In this document: positions 7,145 through 14,126 of the stretch, piece after piece
How the letters are laid out: each line of letters begins with the position of its first letter
Position numbering within the stretch: the stretch's first letter is position 1
Assembly: GCA_900549415.1 (NCBI GenBank)
Contig: URNX01000052.1
Coordinates: forward strand, 1-23,562
Origin: an uncultured bacterium
GTDB lineage: Bacteria; Verrucomicrobiota; Lentisphaeria; Victivallales; UBA1829
Reading direction: 5' to 3'
DNA: 23,562 nt
Notes under the pieces: generated by a model
Told to the model about the DNA's origin: nothing
The model's database searches: none
What the model saw: only the letters and a program-made list of their open reading frames with translations
Translations under genes and position numbers: made by a program

Positions 7145-7915
7145 ATGACCGCAAGAATGCGAGACGGCGCGAAAGACGGCGACAAAAGTTTTTCGAAGCT
7201 GTTTGATATCATCGAAGAGATTGCCGCCAGCCGTTCCGGATTGCGGGGACGCGAAGTCGCGGAGCGGACCGGGATGCCGGTCAGCACAACGTTCCGCATG
7301 CTCAAGTTCCTTGTGGAAAACGGCTACCTGCGCAGCGCCTCTTCAACCTATACGCTCGGACTCGGCATCGCCCGGCTCGGCAACATTGCCGCTGCACAGA
7401 ATCCTCTGCTGAAAATCTCGCGTCCGGTTCTCGCCGAACTTTCCGCGCGGACGATGGAGACTGTTCATCTTGCGGAACTGAAGGACAGCCAGCTGCTTTA
7501 CGTCGACAAGGTCGAAGGCGTGCGCTCGGTGCGCATGGGTTCGCTGATCGGAAGCTGTTCGCCGCTTCACTGCACCGGGATCGGAAAAGCGATTCTGGCG
7601 TTCCTGGATGAAAAAACACTTCATGAACAGCTCGAAAAAATCGAATGGACACGTTACACCGACACCACGCTCCTTTCCGCTTCCGCTCTGCTTCGCGACC
7701 TCGCGGAAATCCGGAAACGCGGATACGCTATCGACAACTGCGAACACGAACTGGGAGTTTACTGTCTCGCCGCCCCCGTGCTGGATTATTCGGGACATGC
7801 GGTTGCCGGAATCAGCATTTCCGGCTCCGAGCTTTATCTGAAAAACCGCACGGCGGAACTTGCCGCGCTGGTCCGGAACGCCGCCGCGAAGATTTCCAAC
7901 GAGTATCACGGATAA
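7145..7915 (+). CDS. IclR-family transcriptional regulator, second of a divergent pair
   Basis: The product is 256 residues. ATG 7145 is chosen because GAGGAGG lies 6 bases upstream; the open frame extends to 7091 without a usable start. The winged helix covers about 16-75 (recognition region REVAERTGMPVSTTFRMLKFL, then a wing ending in YTLGLGIARLG). The effector domain has the IclR hallmarks VHLAELKDSQLLYVDKVEG, SPLHCTGIGKAILAF, ELGVYCLAAPV and GHAVAGISISG. The Cys in the PLHCTG motif matches the conserved position in many IclR proteins. It is more canonical than its divergent partner and is followed, 3 bp later, by an AraC gene on the same transcript. The target is unknown; it may cross-regulate the divergent operon. 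Confidence 0.92.
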   Translation: MTARMRDGAKDGDKSFSKLFDIIEEIAASRSGLRGREVAERTGMPVSTTFRMLKFLVENGYLRSASSTYTLGLGIARLGNIAAAQNPLLKISRPVLAELSARTMETVHLAELKDSQLLYVDKVEGVRSVRMGSLIGSCSPLHCTGIGKAILAFLDEKTLHEQLEKIEWTRYTDTTLLSASALLRDLAEIRKRGYAIDNCEHELGVYCLAAPVLDYSGHAVAGISISGSELYLKNRTAELAALVRNAAAKISNEYHG

Positions 7916-7918
7916 ATC

Positions 7919-8695
7919 ATGGATTTTTACGACGGCTTGACTTTCCCCGCCGCCGGCGTGATTCCGTTCGGACACCGCCGCGCCCATACGCCGCTTTATT
8001 ACGGCATTCAATTCAACTCTTACGGAACTCTCCGTGTGCGCATCAACCGCGGACGCGAATACACTCTGACGGGACCCGCATGTTTCATTACGCACCCGGG
8101 CGCATTTTTTGAGTACTCGCTTGCACCGGATGAACGGCATGATTTCACTTTTTGCTGTTTCACCGGACCGCGTGTTCAGGAGTATCTCCGGAGCGGTCTG
8201 CTTGACCTGACGCCCATGCCGGTGGCAATCAGCCGTGAACATAAATTCGCGGAAACTCTGCGCGAGCTGCACCGACAGCGGGAACTCGGGAATTATCCCG
8301 AATCGGTGAACCTGCTGGAGAGCCTTCTGATCCAGCTCCGGAGACAGACGCAGACAGCGGCGTTCCTGTATCAGACGCCGCGTCTTCAGGAACTCGTGCA
8401 TGAACTGCGTGCGCATCCGGAGCTCGACTGGGATTTTGAAAAAGAGGCGGGGCGGCTGAGTATTTCAACACAGCATTTCCGCCGCATTTTCCGTCGTCAC
8501 ACGGGGGATTCCCCGCAGCATTATCTGATTCAGCTCCGTCTCGCACAGGCGGCGAACCGTCTGGCGCATTCGGAATCGCCGGTCGGAGTGATCGCCGCTG
8601 AAGTCGGGTTCGAGGACGTCTTCTATTTCTCTCACCTGTTTCGCAAGTATTACGGAATCCCTCCGAAAAAATACCGCGAAGAGTTCCTGGTCTGA
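7919..8695 (+). CDS. AraC-family regulator with N-terminal cupin-like domain
   Basis: The product is 258 residues. Residues 1-110 look like the AraC sugar-binding cupin (LRVRINRGREYTLTGPACFITHPGAFFEYSL). The C-terminal double HTH is at about 165-255, with LSISTQHFRRIFRRHTGDSP and IAAEVGFEDVFYFSHLFRKYYGIPPKKYR, the standard end signature. It starts 3 bp after the IclR stop codon, so the two regulators are translated from one message. Cytoplasmic DNA-binding protein; likely a sugar-responsive activator. No metabolic gene follows directly: the next genes are phage-derived. Confidence 0.93.
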   Translation: MDFYDGLTFPAAGVIPFGHRRAHTPLYYGIQFNSYGTLRVRINRGREYTLTGPACFITHPGAFFEYSLAPDERHDFTFCCFTGPRVQEYLRSGLLDLTPMPVAISREHKFAETLRELHRQRELGNYPESVNLLESLLIQLRRQTQTAAFLYQTPRLQELVHELRAHPELDWDFEKEAGRLSISTQHFRRIFRRHTGDSPQHYLIQLRLAQAANRLAHSESPVGVIAAEVGFEDVFYFSHLFRKYYGIPPKKYREEFLV

Positions 8696-8705
8696 TCTGT
8701 TTTCG

Positions 8706-8733
8706 GTTGACACTGTATGAGCAGTCAGTCAAC
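8706..8733 (+). repeat. Inverted repeat at the left edge of the phage cassette
   Basis: GTTGACACTG (8706-8715) pairs with CAGT-CA-GTCAAC (8722-8733), giving a 10-bp stem with a two-base bulge and a 6-base loop. It sits between the AraC stop and the first cassette gene, with the ribosome binding site AGGAG immediately after it. TTGACA within it matches a -35 box, but no -10 box lies at the right distance. It may be a regulatory hairpin or a junction scar. Confidence 0.4.
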
Positions 8734-8745
8734 AGGAGACGCAAA

Positions 8746-9054
8746 ATGAATGAAATTTTTCAGACCGCCGCGGAGATTCTGCTTGATCTCTGCGGGGAAG
8801 ATGCTTTGCTGCGGAGCGGTTCAAGCGTAAAACACGTTCGCGCGGTTCCGTGCGGAGCTGTGAAACAATCTGCGGATTCCTCAGGAAACGCGGCAGGGAG
8901 AACCCGTTCCTTCTTGCTGGAACTGAATTCAGAAAAAACGTTCTTCCCGCAGAAGAGCCGTCTGGTTTTCCGGAATGCCGAATATCTTGTCCTTTCCGCA
9001 TCTCTGCTTCCGGAGGGAAAAATCTGCGAAGCGGAAACGGAGGTGCTGGAATGA
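8746..9054 (+). CDS. Probable phage head-tail connector protein
   Basis: The product is 102 residues. ATG 8746 has AGGAG 7 bases upstream. It is a small beta-rich protein; GEDALLRSG near 30-38 and the later strand RLVFRNAEYLVLSASLLPEGKICEAETEV resemble small head-tail joining or stopper proteins (lambda FII or gp16-like) that lie between the capsid and tail genes of siphophages. The match is weak by eye and rests partly on the neighbours: its stop overlaps the start of the gp10-like gene by 4 bases (ATGA). It could also be an unrelated small phage structural protein. Confidence 0.5.
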   Translation: MNEIFQTAAEILLDLCGEDALLRSGSSVKHVRAVPCGAVKQSADSSGNAAGRTRSFLLELNSEKTFFPQKSRLVFRNAEYLVLSASLLPEGKICEAETEVLE

Positions 9055-9446
9055 AGTTCCGTTTCTTTCTGCGTCCCGGGAATATTGACGCCGTTGTCCG
9101 CAAGCTGGAAGAGCGTGCTTCCGGACTGATTGCGGAGACGGGGAAGGGACTCTATCAGCTTGCCGCCGATGCAACTCCGGTCCGGAGCGGTCGCGCCCGT
9201 GCCAACTGGCGCTGTTCGGTCGGTTCTCCGGATTACAGCGCCGATGGCGGGACTGAATTCGATCCTTTCCGCGCATCCGCCGCATTTTCGGCGGTCAAAG
9301 CCGGAGACACGCTGTGCATAACGAACAGCGTTCCTTACATCGGGCGCCTGGAAGAGGGCTGGTCGGTGCAGGCTCCTGCCGGAATCGCCGGCCGCGCTCT
9401 TTCCGTCTGTTCCTCCAACTTTGAATCGGGAGTTTATCTGCAATGA
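9051..9446 (+). CDS. HK97 gp10-like neck/tail-associated protein
   Basis: The product is 131 residues. ATG 9051 lies within the ATGA overlap with the previous stop and has GGAGG upstream. The family pattern is clear: an N-terminal helix (DAVVRKLEERASGLIAETGK), then the DATPVRSGRARANWR motif (usual aPV.tG.L..s.), then the strand ITNSVPYIGRLEEGWSVQAPAGI (usual i.N.v.Ya..vE.G.s.QAP.Gm). HK97 gp10-type proteins occur at the neck or as minor tail components and act in virion assembly. The length is normal for the family. Tightly packed with both neighbours. Confidence 0.75.
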   Translation: MKFRFFLRPGNIDAVVRKLEERASGLIAETGKGLYQLAADATPVRSGRARANWRCSVGSPDYSADGGTEFDPFRASAAFSAVKAGDTLCITNSVPYIGRLEEGWSVQAPAGIAGRALSVCSSNFESGVYLQ

Positions 9447-9844
9447 TTGAATTTCAAGCGGTAAAATTGAAAATCCGTGAATATCTTTTTTCTCATTCCT
9501 CCGTGGATTCCGGACATCTTGCCGGAGAAGGCTCTTTCTTTGTCCCGGACGGCGGACTCTGGTTCCGCGAGACGTTCTATGATTTCACGGTGACGCGTCC
9601 CGCGCAGTTTTCGAGCCGGGCCGACGGCTCTGTTGTCTATGAGATTCTCCAGCCGTCGGACTGTGATTTCCGCAAAGCGGAAGCGTTGCGTCAGGACATC
9701 GCGGATCTCTTTCAGCCGCCTCTTCTGATTTCCGGAGATGGCTTTTATCTTCAGACGACACGGATCGTTCCGCTTGCATCGCATCTGGAGCGCGCCTGGA
9801 ACATCGCTGCGCTCCGCATTCACTTTTCGGCGTATCCGGTCTGA
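9443..9844 (+). CDS. Probable phage tail terminator/completion protein
   Basis: The product is 133 residues and starts within the stop of the previous gene (ATGA at 9443-9446). Features typical of tail terminator proteins: GSFFVPDGGLWFRETFYDF, then VVYEILQPSDCDFRKAEALRQDIADLF, then a C-terminal strand LERAWNIAALRIHFSAY. In phages this hexamer caps the tail tube and joins it to the neck. The order connector - gp10 - terminator matches normal siphophage synteny, which supports the call. There is no major tail protein downstream; the terminase follows after 6 bp. Confidence 0.55.
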   Translation: MIEFQAVKLKIREYLFSHSSVDSGHLAGEGSFFVPDGGLWFRETFYDFTVTRPAQFSSRADGSVVYEILQPSDCDFRKAEALRQDIADLFQPPLLISGDGFYLQTTRIVPLASHLERAWNIAALRIHFSAYPV

Positions 9845-9850
9845 AATCTT

Positions 9851-11260
9851 ATGGATCTGACGCTCCATTACAAACAGTCGCTTGCGTTTTCGAGCGAGGC
9901 GACGGAGATCCTGTATGGCGGTGCGGCGGGCGGCGGGAAGAGTCATCTGCTGCGTGTCAAAGCCGTTTCTCTTGCGCTGAGTTATCCGAAAATGCAGATT
10001 TATCTGTTCCGTAAACATTATGCGGAGCTGCTGCGGAACCACATGGACGGACCGAACGGGTTCCGTGTTCTGCTTGATGCTTTTCTGAAATCGGGTTATT
10101 GCCGGATCGCCGGCTCGCCTCCCGTTATCCGTTTCCGCAACGGCTCCGCGATTTTCCTCTGTCACTGCCAGTATGAACGCGACGTCATGAAATATCAGGG
10201 CGTGGAAATCCATGCGCTGCTGATTGACGAGCTGACGCATTTCAGCGAACCTGTTTACCGTTCGCTTCGCGCCCGCTGCCGTGTTCCCTCCGAACTGAAA
10301 CGGTTCACTCCTCCGCCGCGTCTTCCGCTCATTCTGTGCGGAGCGAATCCCGGCGGCCCCGGACACAACTGGGTGAAGGCGTCGTTCATCGACTTTGCGG
10401 TTCCGCTGGAGATCCGCCGGATGCCGAAAACGGAAGGCGGAATGCTGCGCCAGTACATTCCCGCGCGTCTCGCGGACAATCCGAGTCTGGATGCGGAGGA
10501 GTATTCGGCGCGATTGCTCGGTCTGCGCTCGCCGTATCTGGTGAAGGCGATGCTGGAAGGTTCCTGGGATATCGTTGCAGGCGGAATGTTCGATGACCTC
10601 TGGGATCCCGGCGTGCATGTGATTTCCCCGTTTGAAATCCCGTTGTCGTGGCGGATTGACCGCTCGTTCGACTGGGGCGCATCGAAGCCTTACAGCATCG
10701 GATTCTGGGCGGAGTCGGACGGCTCGGATGTGACGCTGGATGACGGTTCCGCGCTTCATACTCTGCGCGGCGATCTCTTCCGCATCGCGGAGATTTACGG
10801 ATGGAGCGGCGTTGCGAATGAAGGATGCGGACACTCCCCTGCGGAAATTGCGCGTCTGATTCTGGAAAAGCAGGAGTTCCTCGGTCTGACCCGCCGGATT
10901 CAGCCGGGACCCGCGGATAATTCGATTTTCGACGCTTCGGGGCGCACGTCGATTGCATCGGATATGGAGCGTCTCGGAATCCGCTGGCAGAGATCGGATA
11001 AATCGCCCGGTTCACGGAAGCGCGGCTGGGTTCTGCTGCGTCAGCTGCTGAAAGGAGGTTTGACGCGTGAAACTCCCGGACTTTTTGTTTTCCGCGAGTG
11101 TGCGCAGTTCATCCGCACGATTCCGACTCTTCCGCGCGATGCACGCGATCCCGACGACATAGATACCGAGGCGGAAGATCATATCGCGGATGAAACCCGT
11201 TACCGGATTCTCGCCGTTTCCCGCCGATCGCATTCGGGCGGCGCGTTCGGGCTGATTTGA
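9851..11260 (+). CDS. Phage terminase large subunit
   Basis: The product is 469 residues, full length for the family (packaging ATPase plus nuclease that cuts and pumps phage DNA into the prohead). The ATPase domain has Walker A GGAAGGGKS (23-31), Walker B LLIDE (123-127) and the following THFSEPVYRSLRARCR. ILCGANPGGPGHNW at 161-174 is the coupling-motif region. The RNase H-like nuclease domain has acidic positions at Asp274 (FDWG), Asp356 (PADN) and Asp443 (DHIADETRY). All key residues appear intact. It is the last gene of the cassette and has no clear ribosome binding site, which suggests translational coupling. No small terminase or portal gene is present. It ends 6 bp from the convergent glycosidase gene. 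Confidence 0.93.
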   Translation: MDLTLHYKQSLAFSSEATEILYGGAAGGGKSHLLRVKAVSLALSYPKMQIYLFRKHYAELLRNHMDGPNGFRVLLDAFLKSGYCRIAGSPPVIRFRNGSAIFLCHCQYERDVMKYQGVEIHALLIDELTHFSEPVYRSLRARCRVPSELKRFTPPPRLPLILCGANPGGPGHNWVKASFIDFAVPLEIRRMPKTEGGMLRQYIPARLADNPSLDAEEYSARLLGLRSPYLVKAMLEGSWDIVAGGMFDDLWDPGVHVISPFEIPLSWRIDRSFDWGASKPYSIGFWAESDGSDVTLDDGSALHTLRGDLFRIAEIYGWSGVANEGCGHSPAEIARLILEKQEFLGLTRRIQPGPADNSIFDASGRTSIASDMERLGIRWQRSDKSPGSRKRGWVLLRQLLKGGLTRETPGLFVFRECAQFIRTIPTLPRDARDPDDIDTEAEDHIADETRYRILAVSRRSHSGGAFGLI

Positions 11261-11266
11261 CCCCGT

Positions 11267-12991
11267 TCAGCGGTCGAAGCGCGCGAAGGAATGCGGCGCA
11301 ATGCGTTTCCCGCAATGAACGTATTCCGCATTCGTGCAATTGAAGACGAGAGTTGTTCCGTTTGCGTATCGCGAGGATTCAATGCCGGGGGCTAGAATGC
11401 GGATCTCGTCCAGAAATTCATACTGCAAGTCGGAGATCGTTTCAAACAGCTTCTGTGTTTTGGCGATGGCGTCGACGGAGAAGCGGAGCTGTTCGTCGGT
11501 CGCACAGCACATATCCTCGTTGCCCATCCAGTTGTCTCCGGCATGCATGAATTTCGCGTAGAAATAGGCGAGGGGGCGTCCGCCGTATTCAAGATTGCGC
11601 AGCATCAGGTCCGGATCTTTTTTGACCATGCCGTTGACGCTTTCGCAGAAGGAGTTGTAGGTGAGAATTCCATGGTAGACGATGTACCAGAACGGCACAT
11701 ATTCGTCGCAGATTTCCGGTCTTTTCGGATTGAGTTCGAAAATGGCGTAAAGAGCGTAGTCGAAACATCCGATGGCGAAGTCCATTCCGCCTTCGGAGGC
11801 GCTGGCGCCGATTTTTTCACGGGCGAGAGCGAGTGTTTTTCCGCGCCATTCACCTGTTTCGCGCGGATTGAGCGGATGATCCGGATGATGGCACGGAAGC
11901 GGCTGAATCATGGAGATCGCATCGTAATATTGAGTTCCGCGGAAACCCAGTTCCACATATTTTTCCATATCCTCCACACGCAGATGATGTGTTGCTTTTG
12001 GGCAGAGCTGTGAGGATTGCCCGCCGCCCCATTGTCCGCCGTTGCAAGGTTTGCCGTCGCGGTCCCGCAGCAGCATCGACTCTTTGCGGCGGCTGGAGAT
12101 CGCGTATGAACCAATTGCGTTTGCGTGGTTGCTGAACAGATAGCCGTACTCTTTTGCTTTGCGGATCAGGGCTTTGAGTTCCTCTTCCGTACCGATTTTC
12201 GGTTCGACCGGGAAGACGTCCGGCCAGCGGCCGTCGTGTCCGCCGATGTTCCAGCCGACAATTGAAAATTCCAGATTCCGTATTCCTTTCCGGTGGCATT
12301 CCTCGATGATTTCCCCGCATCGTTTCAGCGTCACAGCGGCGAAAACCGGCGGCTCGGTTTCAGGCGTCTGTTCCAGAACGGGTGGCGGAACGGGTTTCCA
12401 TGCCAAACGGATCCGGATGAGGGTTCCCCGGGCGGTTTCCGCAAGAACGGGATATTTTTTCGCCCGTTCCCGCAGCGGAACGCACGCTCCGCGTTCAATC
12501 TGATAACGGCGGTAGGCCCGCGCCATTCCCGCCCAGTCCGCTTCATCTCCATACAGATTCAACAGCAGGATTTCCGGGGTTTCGTAGGGAGCTTCCCCGT
12601 TCAGCCGGATGCGCGGATGGAGATAATACTTCCCGTCGCGGACTCCGTAGACGAGGTCATAGAAGATGTTCATTCCGCGCATGATCGCGAGAACGGCATG
12701 AGAGCCGTTTTTGATGCCGAAGAGAGGCAGGTTGCTGGCGGCGCTTACATATTCCGTATCGGTGCGCGGATGAAAGCGCACGAGTCCGGAGGGACGGTTG
12801 CTTTCCGTCACCGTCGGAATGAGAAAGTAACCGTCGGTTCCGGCTGTTGCGCAAAAATCATCCAGATGGATTTCCAGAGATTTCGTATCCTGCGGTATTC
12901 CGTTTACGGGAACACGGAAAAGATTACCGTTCACTTCCACGGGAACTTCCCGGCGGGTCCCGTCCATCATCGTTGCAAATGCTTGAGCCAT
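11267..12991 (-). CDS. DUF5696/GH101-like putative glycosidase
   Basis: The product is 574 residues. ATG 12991 has AAGGAG 6 bases upstream. An N-terminal beta-sandwich (1-145) leads through GDEADWAGMARAYRRY (149-163), a segment I recall from DUF5696 proteins, into a TIM barrel of the endo-alpha-N-acetylgalactosaminidase (GH101/GH129) type: FSIVGWNIGGHDGRWPD (242-258), YYDAISM (355-361) and SASEGGMDFAIG (397-408). By analogy the nucleophile may be Asp357 and the acid/base Glu400. A small beta domain ends the protein. There is no signal peptide, so it may act in the cytosol on imported glycan pieces. Assignment to GH101/129 is inference from motif spacing. Divergent from an AraC gene that probably controls it. 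Confidence 0.75.
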   Translation of the reverse strand: MAQAFATMMDGTRREVPVEVNGNLFRVPVNGIPQDTKSLEIHLDDFCATAGTDGYFLIPTVTESNRPSGLVRFHPRTDTEYVSAASNLPLFGIKNGSHAVLAIMRGMNIFYDLVYGVRDGKYYLHPRIRLNGEAPYETPEILLLNLYGDEADWAGMARAYRRYQIERGACVPLRERAKKYPVLAETARGTLIRIRLAWKPVPPPVLEQTPETEPPVFAAVTLKRCGEIIEECHRKGIRNLEFSIVGWNIGGHDGRWPDVFPVEPKIGTEEELKALIRKAKEYGYLFSNHANAIGSYAISSRRKESMLLRDRDGKPCNGGQWGGGQSSQLCPKATHHLRVEDMEKYVELGFRGTQYYDAISMIQPLPCHHPDHPLNPRETGEWRGKTLALAREKIGASASEGGMDFAIGCFDYALYAIFELNPKRPEICDEYVPFWYIVYHGILTYNSFCESVNGMVKKDPDLMLRNLEYGGRPLAYFYAKFMHAGDNWMGNEDMCCATDEQLRFSVDAIAKTQKLFETISDLQYEFLDEIRILAPGIESSRYANGTTLVFNCTNAEYVHCGKRIAPHSFARFDR

Positions 12992-13005
12992 GACAGTCTC
13001 CTTGT

Positions 13006-13018
13006 TTGTTTGAAACAA
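13006..13018. promoter_or_regulatory. Palindrome at the glycosidase start site, candidate operator
   Basis: TTGTTTGAAACAA is a perfect palindrome around a central G, next to and partly overlapping the -10 box of the minus-strand promoter. The half site TTGTTTGA recurs at 13121-13128, upstream of the divergent AraC gene, as expected for a shared regulator. Confidence 0.45.
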
Positions 13019-13045
13019 TATATCATTGAGACCAGGGGGATGCAA
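13017..13045 (-). promoter_or_regulatory. Promoter of the DUF5696-like glycosidase gene
   Basis: Minus-strand TTGCAT (13040-13045) and TATATT (13017-13022) with a 17-base spacer. Confidence 0.5.
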
Positions 13046-13153
13046 TCGTTGAAAAGTCAAAAAAATATCGTTTATTCGTCAACATTCTATCGTCTGTCAG
13101 TTGAAGCAATGCAGATAATATTGTTTGAGCGGAAAAATTTTTCTGCCGCCCGG

Positions 13154-13181
13154 TTGAAAAACGGCGGAGCGGTGATATATT
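13154..13181 (+). promoter_or_regulatory. Promoter of the divergent AraC gene
   Basis: TTGAAA (13154-13159) and TATATT (13176-13181) with a 16-base spacer. The perfect palindrome GAAAAATTTTTC lies just upstream at 13132-13143. Confidence 0.45.
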
Positions 13182-13208
13182 TTTCTCCGGCAGCAGAAAG
13201 GAGATTGT

Positions 13209-14042
13209 ATGGAGACACCGCGTATTCTCCGGTTGACAGCGCACAAGCGGGATTTTTCCGTGCTTCCGCATGTTTCGGGGGTGATGTTCGCGGATTCCCA
13301 GACACTTCTTCCCTCATACCGGGCGAAGGATATTCAGTTCTGCCTTCGTCTTTCCTCCCGGACGAAACAGATTGAAACGGTGATTGACGGCGTTCCGCAT
13401 CTGCTGACCGTTCCTCATTATCTGATGAAAATCCCGGAGAGCTTTTATGAACATCCGCATCCGTATTGCCTTGAAACGTTTTTCTTCAGCTATGCGCTGT
13501 CGGAGAAAGATATTCTGACGCGCTCCGGTTTTTTCAATGTGCCGGCGGCCGGAGCGTTTCCCATGACGCCGCGCATCGGCGGGATTCTTCGCGAACTTCG
13601 GGAACTGGCGGAGCATTCGCACGACATCGGTGCGGCGGACCGCATAGACTTGTGCTGTTTCCAGCTGCTGGAGGAGTGCTGTTTCGAGCATCAGAGTGCT
13701 TCCCGTCAGACCCGGGAGACGATGCTCCGCCGCGCGGCCGCTTATCTGGATGCCCATTTCGCAGAGAATCCGGATTACGATGAGCTGGCGCGTGAAACCG
13801 GCTGTTCCAGAAGCACTTTCCTGCGGCAGTGGCATGCGCTGTTCGGCATGTCGCCGAACGCATACTGTCAGCGTTGCAAACGCTGGGAGGCGGAGCGTCT
13901 TCTGGCGGAAACGACTCTGAGTCTTGAGGAAATCACCGCGCGGCTCGGCTATGCCGGCGTTTCGCATTTCTGTGCACGTTTCCGCGCCTGGTTCGGGGAG
14001 ACTCCGTTGAAATTCCGGAAGAAACGGCAATCTCCCGGATGA
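13209..14042 (+). CDS. AraC-family transcriptional regulator
   Basis: The product is 277 residues. ATG 13209 follows GAAAGGAG. The N-terminal 165 residues form a diverged sensor domain (QFCLRLSSRTKQIETVIDGVPHLLTVPHYLMKIP) without an obvious family match. The double HTH covers about 175-272: YDELARETGCSRSTFLRQWHALFGMSPNAY and EEITARLGYAGVSHFCARFRAWFGETPLKFR. It is divergent from the glycosidase gene across a 217-bp control region, so it probably activates that gene in response to a sugar. The MFS gene lies 84 bp downstream and may be part of the same response. Confidence 0.93.
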   Translation: METPRILRLTAHKRDFSVLPHVSGVMFADSQTLLPSYRAKDIQFCLRLSSRTKQIETVIDGVPHLLTVPHYLMKIPESFYEHPHPYCLETFFFSYALSEKDILTRSGFFNVPAAGAFPMTPRIGGILRELRELAEHSHDIGAADRIDLCCFQLLEECCFEHQSASRQTRETMLRRAAAYLDAHFAENPDYDELARETGCSRSTFLRQWHALFGMSPNAYCQRCKRWEAERLLAETTLSLEEITARLGYAGVSHFCARFRAWFGETPLKFRKKRQSPG

Positions 14043-14126
14043 CGAAAATACGATAGTTCTTTGATGTTTTCGCGGTGGCTTTCCTCTTGTTTCTCCGGTA
14101 TGTTATAAAAAAATACAGGAGAAACA

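Larger units (their letters stand above)
8746..11260 (+). mobile_element. Four-gene phage-derived cassette without capsid, portal or integrase
   Basis: Head-tail connector, gp10-like, tail terminator and terminase genes are fused by two ATGA overlaps and a 6-bp gap. The flanks are bacterial regulatory and sugar genes. In ordinary HK97-like phages the terminase comes first and is followed by portal, protease and capsid genes, all absent here. All four frames are open and codon use looks like the neighbourhood, which argues against recent decay. Whether this is a rearranged remnant, a prophage piece or a domesticated module cannot be told from one window. Confidence 0.7.

Noticed and set aside
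7343..8416. A 357-codon minus-strand frame opposite the IclR and AraC genes
   Set aside because: Codon-aligned antisense shadow of two clear regulators.
8707..8735. A promoter starting with the TTGACA at 8707
   Set aside because: No -10 box lies 15-19 bases downstream; the ribosome binding site occupies that region, and the motif is part of the inverted repeat.
9434..10834. A 466-codon minus-strand frame opposite the terminase
   Set aside because: Codon-aligned antisense shadow; basic, repetitive composition and no start signal.
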